Notes: generated by a model from the letters alone, not told the origin. A DNA stretch of 64,000 nucleotides from Lepidostoma basale (GCA_022606425.2 JAHDVF020000851.1:248001-312000), one strand, 5' to 3'; counted from the stretch's first letter, positions 39,575 through 51,003 are shown. Numbers and translations are program-made.

Positions 39575-40260
39575 TAGAATAAATATTTTCAATGCAATGT
39601 GCGTTATATTTTTTTGCTTGTAAAACAAAAAAACAGGACGAAACAATGAATTAATATGAAAATATAAATTCTTAAATTATCTACCACAATGGAAAGAGAT
39701 GAGGGCTATCTTTACGAAACTAACTTGCAGAAGAATAAGAAAAATGCGTTAATTTTAATAACCGGTTATTTTCAAAAGCAATTTTTAAAGAACTTTTAAT
39801 TCTTATTAAAAATTGCTTCATCCCATTTCAACCTAATCATTTTGATTTTTTTCTAATTTCAAAAATGTAATTATTAAATTACTTAAAGGTTTTCTCAACT
39901 CAAGCAACTGTGAATATAAGAAAAGTATTTTTTTAAGCAATGATTTTAAAAATATATATAATATATTCGATGTGATCAAATCTCCAGAATTGGACCCAAT
40001 TTCCCTGGATCAGAAGCCAAGCATTCTGTCGCCTACATCCAACATACACTTGTATTAAGTTTTCTAAATTATTCACATATATCTTCGTAAGATGATTTCC
40101 TTGTTATTATCCATTATATTTTAACAACAGTTACGAAACGTCAACTATAACAATAGTAATTATGCTCATGAGTTAGTTTATCACCCACGACTAAATTCAA
40201 TAGAGATATTTTACCTGCGATAGAAAATTTTGCTTCCTGAAACCGGTCGTGAATACCATA
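39575..40260. other. AT-rich intergenic stretch
   Basis: No gene was recognised. CCTGAAACCGGTCGTGAA at 40236 is a half-site of the CCGG-type ribozyme-like repeats. Confidence 0.5.
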
Positions 40261-40261
40261 T

Positions 40262-40400
40262 TAAATTTCTTCTTCTTTAGTCTTCTTTCTTCCACTGCTG
40301 GATATGGGCCTCTTCCATTTACTTCCACTCGTCCCTGTCTTGTCCTTTCCGCATCCAGGTCGTTCTAGCTATTTATGCAATATTGTCAGTCCACCTTTTA
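40262..40400 (-). pseudogene. Antisense RTE-type 3' end
   Basis: The minus strand ends GAGGCCCATATCCAGCAGTG followed by a GAAAGAAGACTAAAGAAGAA tail. CCCA.T.CAGCAGTGGA is the usual ending of RTE-type C-termini (compare 10710-10725). Confidence 0.65.
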
Positions 40401-40459
40401 GCTTTGTTATAAATAACTAGTGACATAATTAATTGTAATGCATTAAATATCGGTCAGAA

Positions 40460-40850
40460 TATATAAGGCCTATACTGACATATAGCATTGAGACAAGAGC
40501 GGATATCACAAGAACGAAGGTTAAAGTACGGGTGGCAGAGATGAGGACGCTGAGGATGATAACAGGAAGGACTATTCGAGATAGGGTGAGGAACACGGCT
40601 ATCCGCGAGATCTGCAAGGTGGAGGATCTCGTGAGACGGGGCAGACAACGCAGAAGATACTGGAATGCGCACGTGCAGAGGATGGATCCCACCAGAATCC
40701 ACACGCTGTGGCGCATCAGATGGCGGCTGCCGTCCCCCCGTAAGACCGCCGAAGAGATGGAGAGATAGTTGGGAGTCAACCTCCCAAGAGAGGCCAGCCT
40801 GATTTCAGGAACAGACCAAAGGTCTATAAGGAGAAGAAGAAGAAGAGGAC
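40460..40850 (+). pseudogene. RTE-like RT C-terminus (family B relative)
   Basis: Frames encode YSIETRADITRTKVKVRVAE, MRTLRMITGRTIRDRVRNTA, IREICKVEDLVRRGRQRRRY, WNAHVQRMDPTRIHTLWRIR, and a stop in place of the GRPPKRW stretch. It ends in AAGGAGAAGAAGAAGAAGAG. It diverges from 2247 but keeps the same order of motifs. Confidence 0.82.
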
Positions 40851-40854
40851 TATT

Positions 40855-41540
40855 ACATTCATAAATATATAATTGAAATGTTTTAGTATTACATCGAAAG
40901 TACTAAATTCAAAAGTCCGAAATTAATTAAAATGAGAGGCAATAAATTGTTGTTTTTTTTCTTCGAAATTGAGTATGCAGTTCGGTGCTATATCGCATAT
41001 AGAACGAATTTTCATGCTTTGTATGATTTTTATTTATTTATTGTCTAGTTTACTTCAACCATTCATCCGTAAAGCTATAAATTCGTAGCACAATATAGTC
41101 TACGTATAAATTATATTAATGTATTGCTTGTCATGTCAAGTAAAATAACAGGAAGGAAAAAGCGAGGCATCAATCCGACAAAGTGGAAAATTTTGAAATG
41201 TAAGCGCGACTTTTCCGCATGAATTAAAAAGTAGAAATGAATTATTATGAAAAGAGGTACAGCAAGTGCCAGGGACGAGTCGTTCCTTTTCAAAGAAACT
41301 AAATTAGACCAGTTTTGAAAAAAATCGTGACGTATACGTCTGGTTCGATACTAAGAAAATTCATATTTTATATCTTTCATCTAAGCTCTCTAATCTGTTT
41401 ATCTTTTTCTTTAAATTATCAGTTATTTAATAACAATTATTGTAAAAAAAACTCTTTCTGCTTTTAATCTTTATTTCGCCAGGCAAGCTGACATCGACAG
41501 ACTGAGTCAGTTCAATCAGATATTTATTTTATAATATAAT
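40855..41540. other. Intergenic stretch; family D half-unit at 41473
   Basis: The only recognisable item is the minus-strand CUGUCGA, GUCAG/CUGGC, GAAA fragment at 41473-41505, matching 8737. Confidence 0.5.
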
Positions 41541-41544
41541 AGCA

Positions 41545-41662
41545 GCTATAAGGAAGGAATGTAGAGCGGAAGAAAGCATTATGAATGTGTGGCGATCCAT
41601 TCTCTCTGCCTACCCCTTCAGAGAAACGGCGTGATAGTTTGTTATTGTTTTTGTTGTTGTAG
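41545..41662 (+). pseudogene. Internally deleted RTE copy, TTG-type end
   Basis: AAGGAATGTAGAGCGGAAGA and GCATTATGAA are fused directly to TGTGTGGCGATCCATTCTCT, CAGAGAAACGGCGTGATAGT and a TTGTT-rich tail. About 270 bp of coding sequence are missing between the two parts. Confidence 0.75.
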
Positions 41663-42029
41663 TCATCTACTTTAAAGATATCAGTGTCGAGCTCGATGTT
41701 AGTAAAAGAAGCGCTCGTTGTTACAGCACCGTTAAAAATAATATTTGAATAATTCGAACAATTTAATTTTTCTTTAGAACAAATACTAAACCCCCCCTCG
41801 CCCTCTTTCGGAGAGACACTCCGGGCCATACATTTAGTCCCATCATAAAACAACTACCAAATCACATTCCATTAATGTTTCCTACAGACATAAGAGGAAT
41901 AGCCCTTTGAGCTGAACCTCTGTAAGCCAGAAGATCCAAGTTCAAGTCCAAGTTGTTACATGTTTTTAGAATTTGTTTTTTTTTATACAAATACTTGTAG
42001 ACAAATACTGGATTTTTACCCATTGCGGG

Positions 42030-42250
42030 TTAATCAGGATTAATTGTATCTCAATAGAAACGAAGATGTTAATTATTTGGAAACAGAATATGGTAGTCGA
42101 GGCGTTTACAGGACTTATGACCTGTCATTGGTTGAGTTAAGCGATCACTTTATGTTAACAACATTCCCTATTCCGCCCTTCTTACGACACCACATTTTGA
42201 CAAATTTTTGGAACTTGTATATATGCTACTATTTTTAAAATACACTACAC
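42030..42250 (+). repeat. Dispersed repeat K, copy 2
   Basis: ATTGTATCTCAATAGAAACG, GAGGCGTTTACAGGACTTAT, GACCTGTCATTGGTTGAGTT and ATATGCTAC are shared with 61317-61565. The 64-codon open frame here is not conserved in the other copy. Confidence 0.8.
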
Positions 42251-42254
42251 AGCT

Positions 42255-42945
42255 GCCAAAATGTCCACTAGAACAGTACTTTGTTGATTACAATCCCACA
42301 GAAATATTTAAGCTTTACGCCATTTTCACTGAAATTTCATGATATCTTTCTGTTAATAATATACTTCCCTTGTAAATGTTTCTACTACTGTAAAGTACCC
42401 TTGGTGACACTAATATTTAGCAACACGGACCAGTAAGCTCACTGAACCAACGAATTCGATTGAGAAACAAGAGGAATGTAATAACAGCATATGTATTTAA
42501 CTTTCATTTTCTTGATGTAGATTAATAGTCCTCGGAGTCTTCTTAATATATCAACGATGGTCACATTAATTAGCGAAGTACATATATGTACATGTACACT
42601 TCATCCCGTTTGAGTCCACATTCCTGGCTGCTTCGCTCAAATTATCTCAGATTTCTTTTCGGAGAGACTTACTCCGCCTGGTAATTATCGACCGGAATTT
42701 TTTTCGTACTCGATTGTCTGTTCTGACGAAGATCTTTGATACATTATATGATCTGTATCTTTACGAATTAAATTTATTCGATCACTTACATAAATAAAGT
42801 GTTTGCATAAAATTTTAGAATTATATCCCATTTAGGATAAATATCATGCGTCTATGTGATATGTAAGGCACTGAACATATCTGAAGATGTTATGAAGTAA
42901 GTGAGAACTGAAAATTTATAAAAAGATCAAAAAATTTATTTACTA
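42255..42945. other. Intergenic stretch, no gene recognised
   Basis: AT-rich with a slightly GC-richer patch at 42600-42735. No coding or repeat signature was seen. Confidence 0.5.
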
Positions 42946-43061
42946 AACACAAAAAATTATAAAACAATATTAATATTTATTTAGTAACCTATAAATAAGT
43001 ATTTTTGATTAATGTGTATTAAAACTTATGTTTTCTAGATGTTTAATTATAATTTATGGGA

Positions 43062-43133
43062 ACGACACGTTTCGCCTTTCTAAGGCAATATCAAATGTGA
43101 CATGATAGTCACATTTGATATTGCCTTAGAAAG
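43062..43133. repeat. Family I palindrome with perfect 26 bp arms
   Basis: CTTTCTAAGGCAATATCAAA at 43076 and onward is exactly reversed at 43108-43133 around ATGATA. The left half continues to GACACGTTTCG, the ribozyme-like GAAAC.GUGUC on the minus strand. The right half lacks it. Core positions are degenerate as in other family I copies. Confidence 0.75.
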
Positions 43134-43239
43134 TATTAGAAGAAGACACATATAAGAGTATTAATTATTTAATATTTAGTTTAACATCATTACCTAAGTA
43201 ACAATAAATAGGTTATTTTTCGTATTTTTTTTAAATTTG

Positions 43240-43345
43240 TAGTCTGTTTTCAGAATGTCTTACACTGTCCTCCCTGCTATAGTTTACAGTGGTCTCATCT
43301 CAGACTTCCGAACAAGATTTTGGTCCTTACTTTGTCCGCTAAAGT
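43240..43345 (-). pseudogene. Antisense family B RT fragment
   Basis: The plus strand has TGTCTTACACTGTCCTCC, CAGACTTCCGAACAAGATTT and TGGTCCTTACTTTGTCC, paralleling CAGTGTCTTACCTGCTATCG to TGGTCCTTACTGTGTG at 5437-5500. Confidence 0.6.
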
Positions 43346-43349
43346 TTCT

Positions 43350-43935
43350 ATACAATATCAAATCAGATCAAATCAGTTTATTTCATCAACAGACATTACA
43401 AAATTCATTTTTAAGGCATCTATTGAGAACAGGTCAAATAATATATTGTGTATAGAATACTACCAGAAAAGCATGAGAGATAGTTCAATATTAGGAAGAC
43501 AGGATACTCTCCAGAATTAAGAGAATTTGCTTTCTGAACGTACTTAAACTAATATGAAAGACTTCGATCTCCGAGGAGACCGCGTTCAGCAGATTGATTG
43601 CTCTTCCCACCGGTGTCACCAGAGGCAGGCCGGTAGGTAAAACAATCTATGCTCTCGCTGTCGGAGATATCTACAGGGACAAAAAGCCGAAAACTCTCCA
43701 TTACGGCCGAGTTCTCGAAATATCCCCTGAGTAATCTAAAGAAATGGGTTATGAGATGCCCATCTCTTCGAAGCTGCAGAGAGTTAGCCCCATCGTTCCA
43801 AAAAGAAATGCTGTGGGATAGAGCCACGGATAGCTACCATGCTCCCTCATGTAGAGATACCTCAAATTTTTTTTCTGAACCCTCTCCAGCATAACGGAAT
43901 ATCTCGCCTAGTGAAGACTCCATATCACAGAACCA
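43350..43935 (-). pseudogene. Jockey/CR1-like LINE C-terminus (family M), antisense
   Basis: The minus strand encodes LLRGYFENSAVMESFRLFVP, a DCFTYRPASGDTGGKSNQS block and SFWNDGANSLQL, the C-terminal region of a non-LTR polymerase. The 3' end is marked by GATTTGATCTGATTTGAT on the minus strand near 43354. Relatives are at 45197-45935 and 53200-53565. Confidence 0.65.
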
Positions 43936-43959
43936 CTTTCGAGTATGCTGCGAATATGT

Positions 43960-44115
43960 CATAACGAACGAGAGCATATTAACAAAATAATAAAAGGATG
44001 GTGTGGACAAACAAAAAAAAATTAAGAAATTATGGTGGGTATGGAATAATGTTTACAATGTGAATAGAGCGCGAATTAGAAGTTGACAGAGAAAAACGTG
44101 GTCCACGTAGGATGA
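43960..44115 (+). pseudogene. Decayed RTE-like fragment
   Basis: AACAAAATAATAAAAGGATG, TGTGAATAGAGCGCGAATTA and GAGAAAAACGTGG match the MNKI.KG to RKTW region. A SINE follows directly. Confidence 0.6.
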
Positions 44116-44332
44116 CGACATTCACAAGAGTGCCAAGAGCTGTGTTTGCTATACTGATGGTCCTGGGTTCGATTCCCGGCAAGGGCAGTGTGATTCTTAC
44201 ACTATCTTTGATCATATATAGAATTCACGTGACAATAAAAATGGCGATAGACTAGCTACCTATCATATGTCATAAGAATCAATACAATAACAAAAAAAAA
44301 TTTGTATACAGTAATTGGGTTCAAACGACTTG
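44116..44332 (+). mobile_element. tRNA-derived SINE, 3' subfamily II
   Basis: Box B GGGTTCGATTCCC is intact and box A is eroded (TTCACAAGAGTGCC). The body has TTCACGTGACAATAAAAATG, CGATAGACTAGCTACCTATC. The 3' end has TTTGTATACAGTAATTGGGT and TCAAACGACTTG, as in the reverse of 16830-16860. Confidence 0.82.
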
Positions 44333-44334
44333 GT

Positions 44335-45195
44335 GTATATAATAAAAAAAATAGTTAAGTTGGTGGAACCAGTGTCCGTACACGATCCGATGCATATCAA
44401 TGGAATTTTGTTTCCTGAGATTAAATTCGTGTTTTTGGTTGAGACATCAAATTTTAAGGCGAATTCCTTTTATAGCATTAGTTATTTTCACTAAAAACAA
44501 ACATTATCATACAAGTACACCAACAAATCTCTCCGAGTTTCAAAATTATGGTTCCTACGATTACACGGTCTCCCCACGCACTCACATTCTATCGGTTATA
44601 ATTCCCATTCACGTGAAATCGTATATAATAAATATTGATTATAATTGATATCACGGTCTTACATTTATCTGTGATTGATATGAAGAAACGTTATGACATG
44701 AAAGTGTTGAGCGAGGTTATGACACAGGCTTAACACATTAAAGTTAAAAATAACATTACTCATGCTTATTTGTATACGCCTTGTACATTCAAGATACTCC
44801 TGTCTAGTTGATTGAATTATTGGTCATTAAAAAATCATCGAAACTGTTTGGCATGTATAACCTTAATGTTTATTACACAATAGTAAGTATTATTTCATAA
44901 ATGATTCTTAATGTTAACAGTTTTGTTTATTATTGGGTTTATTTCTTAATAAGTAGAAGTCGTATTCTAAGTTCGGTTGCTTCATTGATTCAGGAAGCAT
45001 TATTTTACATTTCAATATTGTGTGGTTCAAAATACATCAATGCAATATTATTCTTCTTTCCCTTTGCGGGTTCTTCCAATAATTTGTAAAAGGGAATGAA
45101 AATGAAAGAGCGTTCATTTTCACATGAATATATTTTTCTTTTTAATAGATCTGACGATCTGTGGCACAGAAATCATGTCTCCTGGAATGATGAGA
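44335..45195. other. AT-rich intergenic stretch, no gene recognised
   Basis: Short open frames at 44400-44648 and 44901-45089 are AT-rich and lack motifs. Confidence 0.5.
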
Positions 45196-45196
45196 A

Positions 45197-45935
45197 TTGA
45201 TGATTCAATTCAATTCAATTTATTCAAAAAAATATAAACATTACAGAATAACAAATCCAAATCGTTTATAATCACAATATACAAATCTAAAATTAACATT
45301 TTTTTTAAAATTAATTACAAATAATATAATAAGAAAACAAATGAGAGCAAGTAAGAAAAAAAACCAGAAGACAATTAAAAAATATACGAGTATATTCGAG
45401 AACAGTTTGGTAAAGATAAACATTTTTGTACAATAAGAAGAGAAGCAAATAGCAATTTAATACATAAGATATAGATGCTTTCTGAGGGTAGCCTCACTAT
45501 CGTGAAAAATGTCCACATCCGAAGTGATGCGGTTTAATAGGATTATAACCCTACCCACCGGCATTACCTTTGGTAGATTGGTTCTACACAGTGGCAGGTG
45601 AAATAATCTATGTTGCCTTTGTCGCAGCTAATTGTCGGGAACAAACAAAGTCAAGTCATTCAAAATATCAGAGTTATGTATTCGACAGTCAAGTGAAGTC
45701 AATCAGTTGAAAAAAGTGAACACCCAGGTGGATAGTTCGTCTAATTTCCAATGATTGGTAGTCCAGCATACCCAGCAAGAAATCAGATGGGTACAGCCAG
45801 GGGTAATAACCGTTTTCTTTAAGGTACAGAAATCGTAAGAATTTTTTCTGTACCTTCTCGATTAACAGACAATATTTTATGCCTATGGAGCAAATAATGA
45901 GCTTCAGATATTTTAGAGTAGAGATCTGCATTCAT
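45197..45935 (-). pseudogene. Jockey/CR1-like LINE C-terminus (family M), antisense
   Basis: The minus strand from 45931 encodes CSIGIKYCLLIEKVQKKFLR, FLYLKENGYYPWLYPSDFLL, GMLDYQSLEIRRTIHLGVHF, then decays. IE.VQK.FLR.L and P..FLLGML.Y.SLE.RR are diagnostic of the region after the polymerase in Jockey/CR1-like elements. The 3' end is TTTGAATAAATTGAATTGAA on the minus strand, a short (AATTG)n tail. Confidence 0.8.
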
Positions 45936-46230
45936 TATGACCTTTATACCGAGGAACGAGAATGAGTCAATAAAGCTCCGGCCAAGTCAGGGTGTCTGAA
46001 GAATCTGGTCTGGAAGAACAAGCACATGCGTATCGACAGCAATGTCAGATTTATAAGACATGAGTACGACCTATCATGACGTATTCTGACACTGTACGAA
46101 CCAAGGGTCTGCAAAGAACATGTATGATTGATGACGGTCCTAAGATTCATTACTGAAAAACTCTCCGAGATCGTGTCCGTAACGCAGACATTAAAAAAAC
46201 CTGCGAAATGAAAATATTACCATGTGAAAA
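45893..46230 (+). pseudogene. RTE-like RT remnant (family B), close to the 2247 copy
   Basis: GTCTGAAGAATCTGGTCTGG, AGAACAAGCACATGCGTATC, CCGAGATCGTGTCCGTAACG and AAAAACCTGCGAAATGA align with 2310-2560 of the copy at 2225. Deletions and frameshifts run throughout. Both copies start at the same CAGATATTT.GTAGAGATCTGC point. Confidence 0.8.
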
Positions 46231-46504
46231 GAGTCAACCAAATCAAAGTTAGCAAATAAATCATGTGCGACCAAATCAATTAATATTAAAACTTTTGGCC
46301 ATTTTAGAAGTATATTGCACCGTATACATTTAGAAGTGTCAAGAGTATTCAAGAGTATCCAATTCTGCAATATTTGCGCACCTATGAGAGAAAAAGTTAA
46401 GTGAAAATATTAGATTTTTTTTTCACAATACATAAACGTTTTTATAATGAATACTTTTATATTAACACTCTAGCATTTTTTTATTACATAATCAACATAA
46501 CGTT

Positions 46505-46932
46505 CACAGTGGGTTTCTTGTGCCGACCCTTATGTATGGAAGCGGAACATAGAACTGCCATAAGGAAGATAAAAGTAGAATAAATGCAGTAAAAGTCTGT
46601 ATACGAGTATGATTGAGTGACCATGTAAAATGCAAATATGAGAAGTGAACGCAGTGCGAATGGAAGTACTATGAACAAAAAAATTAACGGGTCATTTAGA
46701 TGGTTTGGACATATGGAAAGAATAAATTAAGACAGAATGGTGAAGATAGTATATGTAAACGACTTGAACGTAGCTAAAAATAGTGGAAGACCGAGGAAAA
46801 TGTCGGATATTGAATGTCGATCAAGTGAGGGGTTGGAGACGTGCGTTCAAGAGACGATATATGAATGTAGAGGAAGCGATAGAAGTATGGTATGTCCGGA
46901 CAGAACAATGTGGCGGTCCATTATTCTTGAAT
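46505..46932 (+). pseudogene. Decayed RTE-like fragment
   Basis: TGCCGACCCTTATGTATGGA, ATGAACAAAAAAATTAACGG, TTTAGATGGTTTGGACATAT, and GGACAGAACAATGTGGCGGT keep family order. It ends at CCATTATTCTT without the tail. Confidence 0.75.
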
Positions 46933-47158
46933 AGTTTTAGCCTCCTTGATGATTTTTCACCAAGCCCCTCGATCCTGCACCTTTTGCTCCCAGTAGTCCG
47001 ATTCGCCCAACCTAGCCAGGTCAGCCAGAACATTGTCCATTAGGCGCTGTCTAGGCCTTCCTAGAGGTCTTATTCCAGTCGGTCTAGACCCGTACAGGGT
47101 TTTGATTGTTCTGATCTCTTCGGCTCGGCATAAGTGCCCAATCCATGCTAGTATTACT
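46933..47158 (-). pseudogene. Antisense LINE fragment (LGRPRQR block)
   Basis: The minus strand has TAGCATGGATTGGGCACTTA, GAACAATCAAAACCCTGTAC, GACCTCTAGGAAGGCCTAGA and CAGCGCC. It encodes a WIGHL.R-like then PLGRPRQR-like order typical of non-LTR C-termini. Confidence 0.6.
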
Positions 47159-47544
47159 TAAATTACTGTTTATTACTTAAATATAATTTTTCGCATTTGA
47201 CGTAAAATAAAATTAGTAAAATGAATAATTGTTTTATTTTTATCTTAAGTATTCTAAGACACGCATTTAAAATGATATAATCAGTTTTGTGCTTCACACA
47301 ATTTTCTAGAATTCAGTCATTTACTCTCACGTATTATTATCGCAATAAGATGGCTATCTGACGATCTCATGTCAGCCATAGACTTCAGCGTAATTTAATG
47401 TCAAAAAAGTCACACGCAAACGGAAAATATTTGGTCCAGAGCTTTATTGCGGGAACATGCATAAGATTTGTACAACAAACATTTTTGTTTACAACATTAT
47501 TAAAAACAGGTTTTATAATGAGAAATAAAGGTTTCACAGATAAA

Positions 47545-47906
47545 AAAAACGATAGAGTGTCAAAAGAGTGTCAAATGCAAGTATAAGAAGTGAATGTGGT
47601 GCGAATGAAATCGTCATGAACAAAATAATGAAAGGGTCATTAAGATGGTTAGGACACATGGAAAGAATGAGAGAAGACAGAATGGTAAAGAAGGTATATG
47701 TAAACGGCGTGAACGGAGCTAGAAATAGAGGAAGGCCGAGGAAAACGTGGCACGATCAAATCAATCAAATCGATGTGCGTGCATGACAAGATGTATGAAT
47801 GTAGAGGAAGCGAGAGAAATATGACAGAATAGAACAGTATGAACAGAACTTTCTGCCTACCCCTCTGGGGAGACGGCGTGATGGTTAGTTAGTTAGTTAG
47901 TTAAAT
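47545..47906 (+). pseudogene. RTE-like C-terminus, (GTTA)n-tailed
   Basis: The open stretch 47568-47786 reads SNASIRSECGANEIVMNKIM, KGSLRWLGHMERMREDRMVK, VNGARNRGRPRKTWHDQINQ. A deletion then joins directly to the CGTGCATGAC arginine-rich region. The end is CTGGGGAGACGGCGTGATGG followed by (TTAG)4. Confidence 0.85.
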
Positions 47907-48009
47907 AGAAGTTTTAATAATTTTTATGGAAATGAAATATTTCGCCTTACTAAGGCAACAAATATTAAGCGAAATAGTAATTCACAAAAACATTAATAAA
48001 CCATTATTC

Positions 48010-48275
48010 TATCATCCACTCGTTCCGTATATCCAAATCATCATCTTTTTTATTAAACCAGTTATCCTTTTTTAATTTTACTTAGTTTTCAATTCCTTAT
48101 TTCGTCTTTCGATATTCATCATTTAATGTTTTCCCACATATATTCTCAGTGATCTCATTTCTACGATACGAGTATATCATATGGTGATCTTTTTTCCGAC
48201 AGCTCCAAGCTTCATTTCCATACATAATGGTTGGCATTAAAACTCCATTATGTACTGCCATCTCTGCTTCAGTGG
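48010..48275 (-). pseudogene. RTE-like fragment, antisense, 3' truncated
   Basis: The minus strand has GAAGCAGAGATGGCAGTACA, TAATGGAGTTTTAATGCCAA, TGGAAATGAAGCTTGGAGCT and a WFGYTERVDD-like region. It resembles the 18345 copy in its first half. Confidence 0.75.
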
Positions 48276-48726
48276 ATGTTCAAATTACATGACACGTATT
48301 CTTCAACTCTGCAAGCAACATTAAACTGTCCACTGTATTACATAATATTCCAAGTGCCAATGGACCTACAGCGCGGATATAGTTAGTATTCAAATGGCAA
48401 AAGATGATACGATGTAAAAAAGTAAAGGAATGCGTAATATGTATTGTACATAATCCCACCAACAAATATTAACATTGAAAACGTTTACATAACGTAAATT
48501 TATAACAAAATTCATCACAAATGTCAACTTTCTAATTGTAACCTTTGGTATTTTACTATTATAATTTTTCTAAATTATCTGATACTTAAACACATTTTAT
48601 TAGTTGGTTCACATTAGTAATACATCAATACGTTTATTGTATTTGAATATAATTTAAAAAAACTATAAAATTACTTGTATTTTATTAAAAATTTCATTTT
48701 AGATAAATTACACTTACTTTTATGAC

Positions 48727-48766
48727 TTAGATCGGTTTCGGCAGATCGCTAGTATCATCGTGTCAA
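48727..48766 (-). repeat. Family D-like ribozyme unit
   Basis: The minus strand reads ACGAUGAUA, CUAG, CGAU, CUGCC, GAAAC, CGAUC. Hairpin pairing is poor. Assigned by GAAACCGATC and flank resemblance to 28952. Confidence 0.4.
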
Positions 48767-48799
48767 AGAAAATTGCTTTAAGTAAAAAGAGACATTTAT

Positions 48800-48932
48800 T
48801 TATTGTTTCTTAAACAATTATGTAAGACTCCATATTAAATAATAAATACAAATGAGAACGTATATTATCTAAAAGTTGTATTTTATGGGAATAAAATGAT
48901 GTGTTTCGCCCTTCAAAGGCATTATCAAACAT
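48800..48932 (-). repeat. Family I unit with ribozyme-like end
   Basis: TTATTGTTTCTTAAACAATT, CATATTAAATAATAAATACA and GTGTTTCGCCCTTCAAAGGC, then ATTATCAAAC match the left arm of 8395-8578. On the minus strand UUGAUAAUGCC, GGGC, GAAAC, ACAUC. Confidence 0.6.
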
Positions 48933-49036
48933 TTAATGAATCAAAACACGTTTTTTTATCCCCCTAAAATATAATGATATTTCTAGAAAAATGTTCATTC
49001 GAATAAATTATAAAATACCTTATAGATATATTATAT

Positions 49037-49308
<272 letters not shown>

Positions 49309-49321
49309 ATATTATATCTTC

Positions 49322-49484
49322 AAGTGCCATGTCAGGTCCCCCAGGTGTAGGTTTCTCTGTCATATGTTAGTCGGAATAACTACCCTACCCTCTGAATTCC
49401 GGTCCACTCTCTGATGTTTCTCAGCCAGGACATCTGGGGTCAGCCACACAGCGACTACCCAGAATCTTTCCCAATAATGAAGTG
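49322..49484 (-). pseudogene. Family C LINE 3' end, antisense
   Basis: The plus strand has AAGTGCCATGTCAGGTCCCC, CCGGTCCACTCTCTGATGTT and TCAGCCAGGACATCTGGGGT, the reverse of the ending at 220-366 and 4690-4835 (CGTCGGGAAGT.TG to CTGACACGGCAC). Confidence 0.65.
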
Positions 49485-49492
49485 TACTAGAC

Positions 49493-49805
49493 CAGTGTTC
49501 CGCAAACTTTTTGTGTTCAAGGTACACCTATCAAATCAAGAAATCTTAGAGGTGCACCAAAGAAAAAAGCAATATTTATTTAATATTTATTTATTACTAA
49601 ACGAGTAATAAAAGTACTTACTCGATACGCATGCGTGCTAAGTTCGGCGATAGCTTGTGAGCGAGGCGCGCAACGCGGGTGAGGCTATCTCGCCCCTCGC
49701 GTAATAAAGTGTATTATTTTCACAAAACATTGACTTTTTTGACGGCACACCAACTGATGACCACGGTACACCAGTGTGCCGCGGCACACGCTTTGCGGAA
49801 CAATG
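49493..49805. mobile_element. hAT-type non-autonomous MITE with perfect 8 bp target duplication
   Basis: The left end CAGTGTTCCGCAAACTTTTT is answered on the right by TTTGCGGAACAATG. This is the CAGTG..CCGCAAA-type terminus common in hAT MITEs. TACTAGAC flanks both ends (49485-49492 and 49806-49813), and 8 bp is the hAT duplication length. No transposase is encoded. A GC-richer core (CGCAACGCGGGTGAGGC) lies at 49665-49700. Confidence 0.92.
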
Positions 49806-50164
49806 TACTAGACAACGCAAAATACGATTTTCTGCACCTCATCCACTATAAAAAAATGTAATACATCTTCGCAGTTTCGATTCTGGTTTGCAGTAAAGTC
49901 TTGTACCTTGTTATCCACTGCGCTTGATCTTCTGCAGTTCTGTTCACTTCGCCATATGAGACACTGCTCATGTTCTTGCATACCAGTTATAAATACTTCC
50001 GTCGGGGACACCCCCTGTAATTTCCCTTCAACCAACCCCTCTATTATGTCGTCTAGGAGACCCTAATAGAGCAGTATTTGATCGATATTTTGTGCTTGTA
50101 TTTTTGTGATAGTTTTTCCTCCTTGATTCTACTCTGATCATTCATTGATATGATATGTCTAGAA

Positions 50165-50325
50165 ATTTTAACACTTTCATTCGCACTGCATTCACTTCTT
50201 ATATTTTAATTCGACACCCTATCCTACTTTAATTCGACACATTCATATAAGAGATCTCATTTTCACTGCATTTCTTCTACTTTAAACCTTCTTTTGCCAA
50301 ATTCATGCTTCACTTCCTACAATTT
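50165..50325 (-). pseudogene. Decayed RTE-like fragment, antisense
   Basis: CATTCGCACTGCATTCACTT, GAGATCTCATTTTCACTGCA and TTTTGCCAAATTCATGCTTC follow family order in reverse. A short internal duplication of TAATTCGACACC is present. Confidence 0.65.
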
Positions 50326-51003
50326 CATTTTAGCTTTTTTGGATAAGTTTGTTATCATTTAAAATTAAAACATATTAATTATTATCTCAATTCGAAAGCT
50401 CATATATAGTCACGATGTATGTAAAAAAACAAGTTTCGTTGATCGGGAGCCAAGCTTACTATCACCCATGACTGCCACTTCTATTCTAAATAAGCTTTAA
50501 TTAATGATTTCCAAATTCAAAATTTATTATCAACGTTGATCAAAGAAGATATGATGTAAATTTTTATGGAAATATTAATTGATATAATTATTTCATTCTT
50601 TGGTTAGTTAAACAAAATAAAAGTATGATTTTCTCTAAGATATAAAAGTTAACAATTAAATCGTCTCGTTAGTTGACACAAAAATATATAATTTTGATAA
50701 GATGTGATTGAATATTCATTTATATATGCAAATAAGATAAAATAGAACATTTATATTAATATTTGTATTAATGAATAAAGTGACGGAAATTTCAGAGAGT
50801 TTCGTACAAGACGGAATGAAATACTGTGCTCGAGTGCTCATGCGTGTTCACTTTACTTCTAGCTATTATGTTATCAAAAATTGATATTAAAAATGCAAAA
50901 AAACGTAACATAGAAATAACAGTTTACATGTACTCTGATTTTCAATAAAAATAAATAAATTTGAAGAATTTTTATTTTAATAAAATGAAATATAATATTG
51001 TTA
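50326..51003. other. AT-rich intergenic stretch
   Basis: Nothing was recognised apart from low-complexity AT-rich sequence. Confidence 0.5.

Noticed and set aside
41885..41960. Possible second tRNA-derived SINE (AAGTTCAAGTCC, box B-like)
   Set aside because: No box A at the expected distance and no second copy in the window.
42044..42238. 64-codon frame in repeat K as a conserved protein
   Set aside because: The frame is not preserved in the copies at 28132 and 61317.
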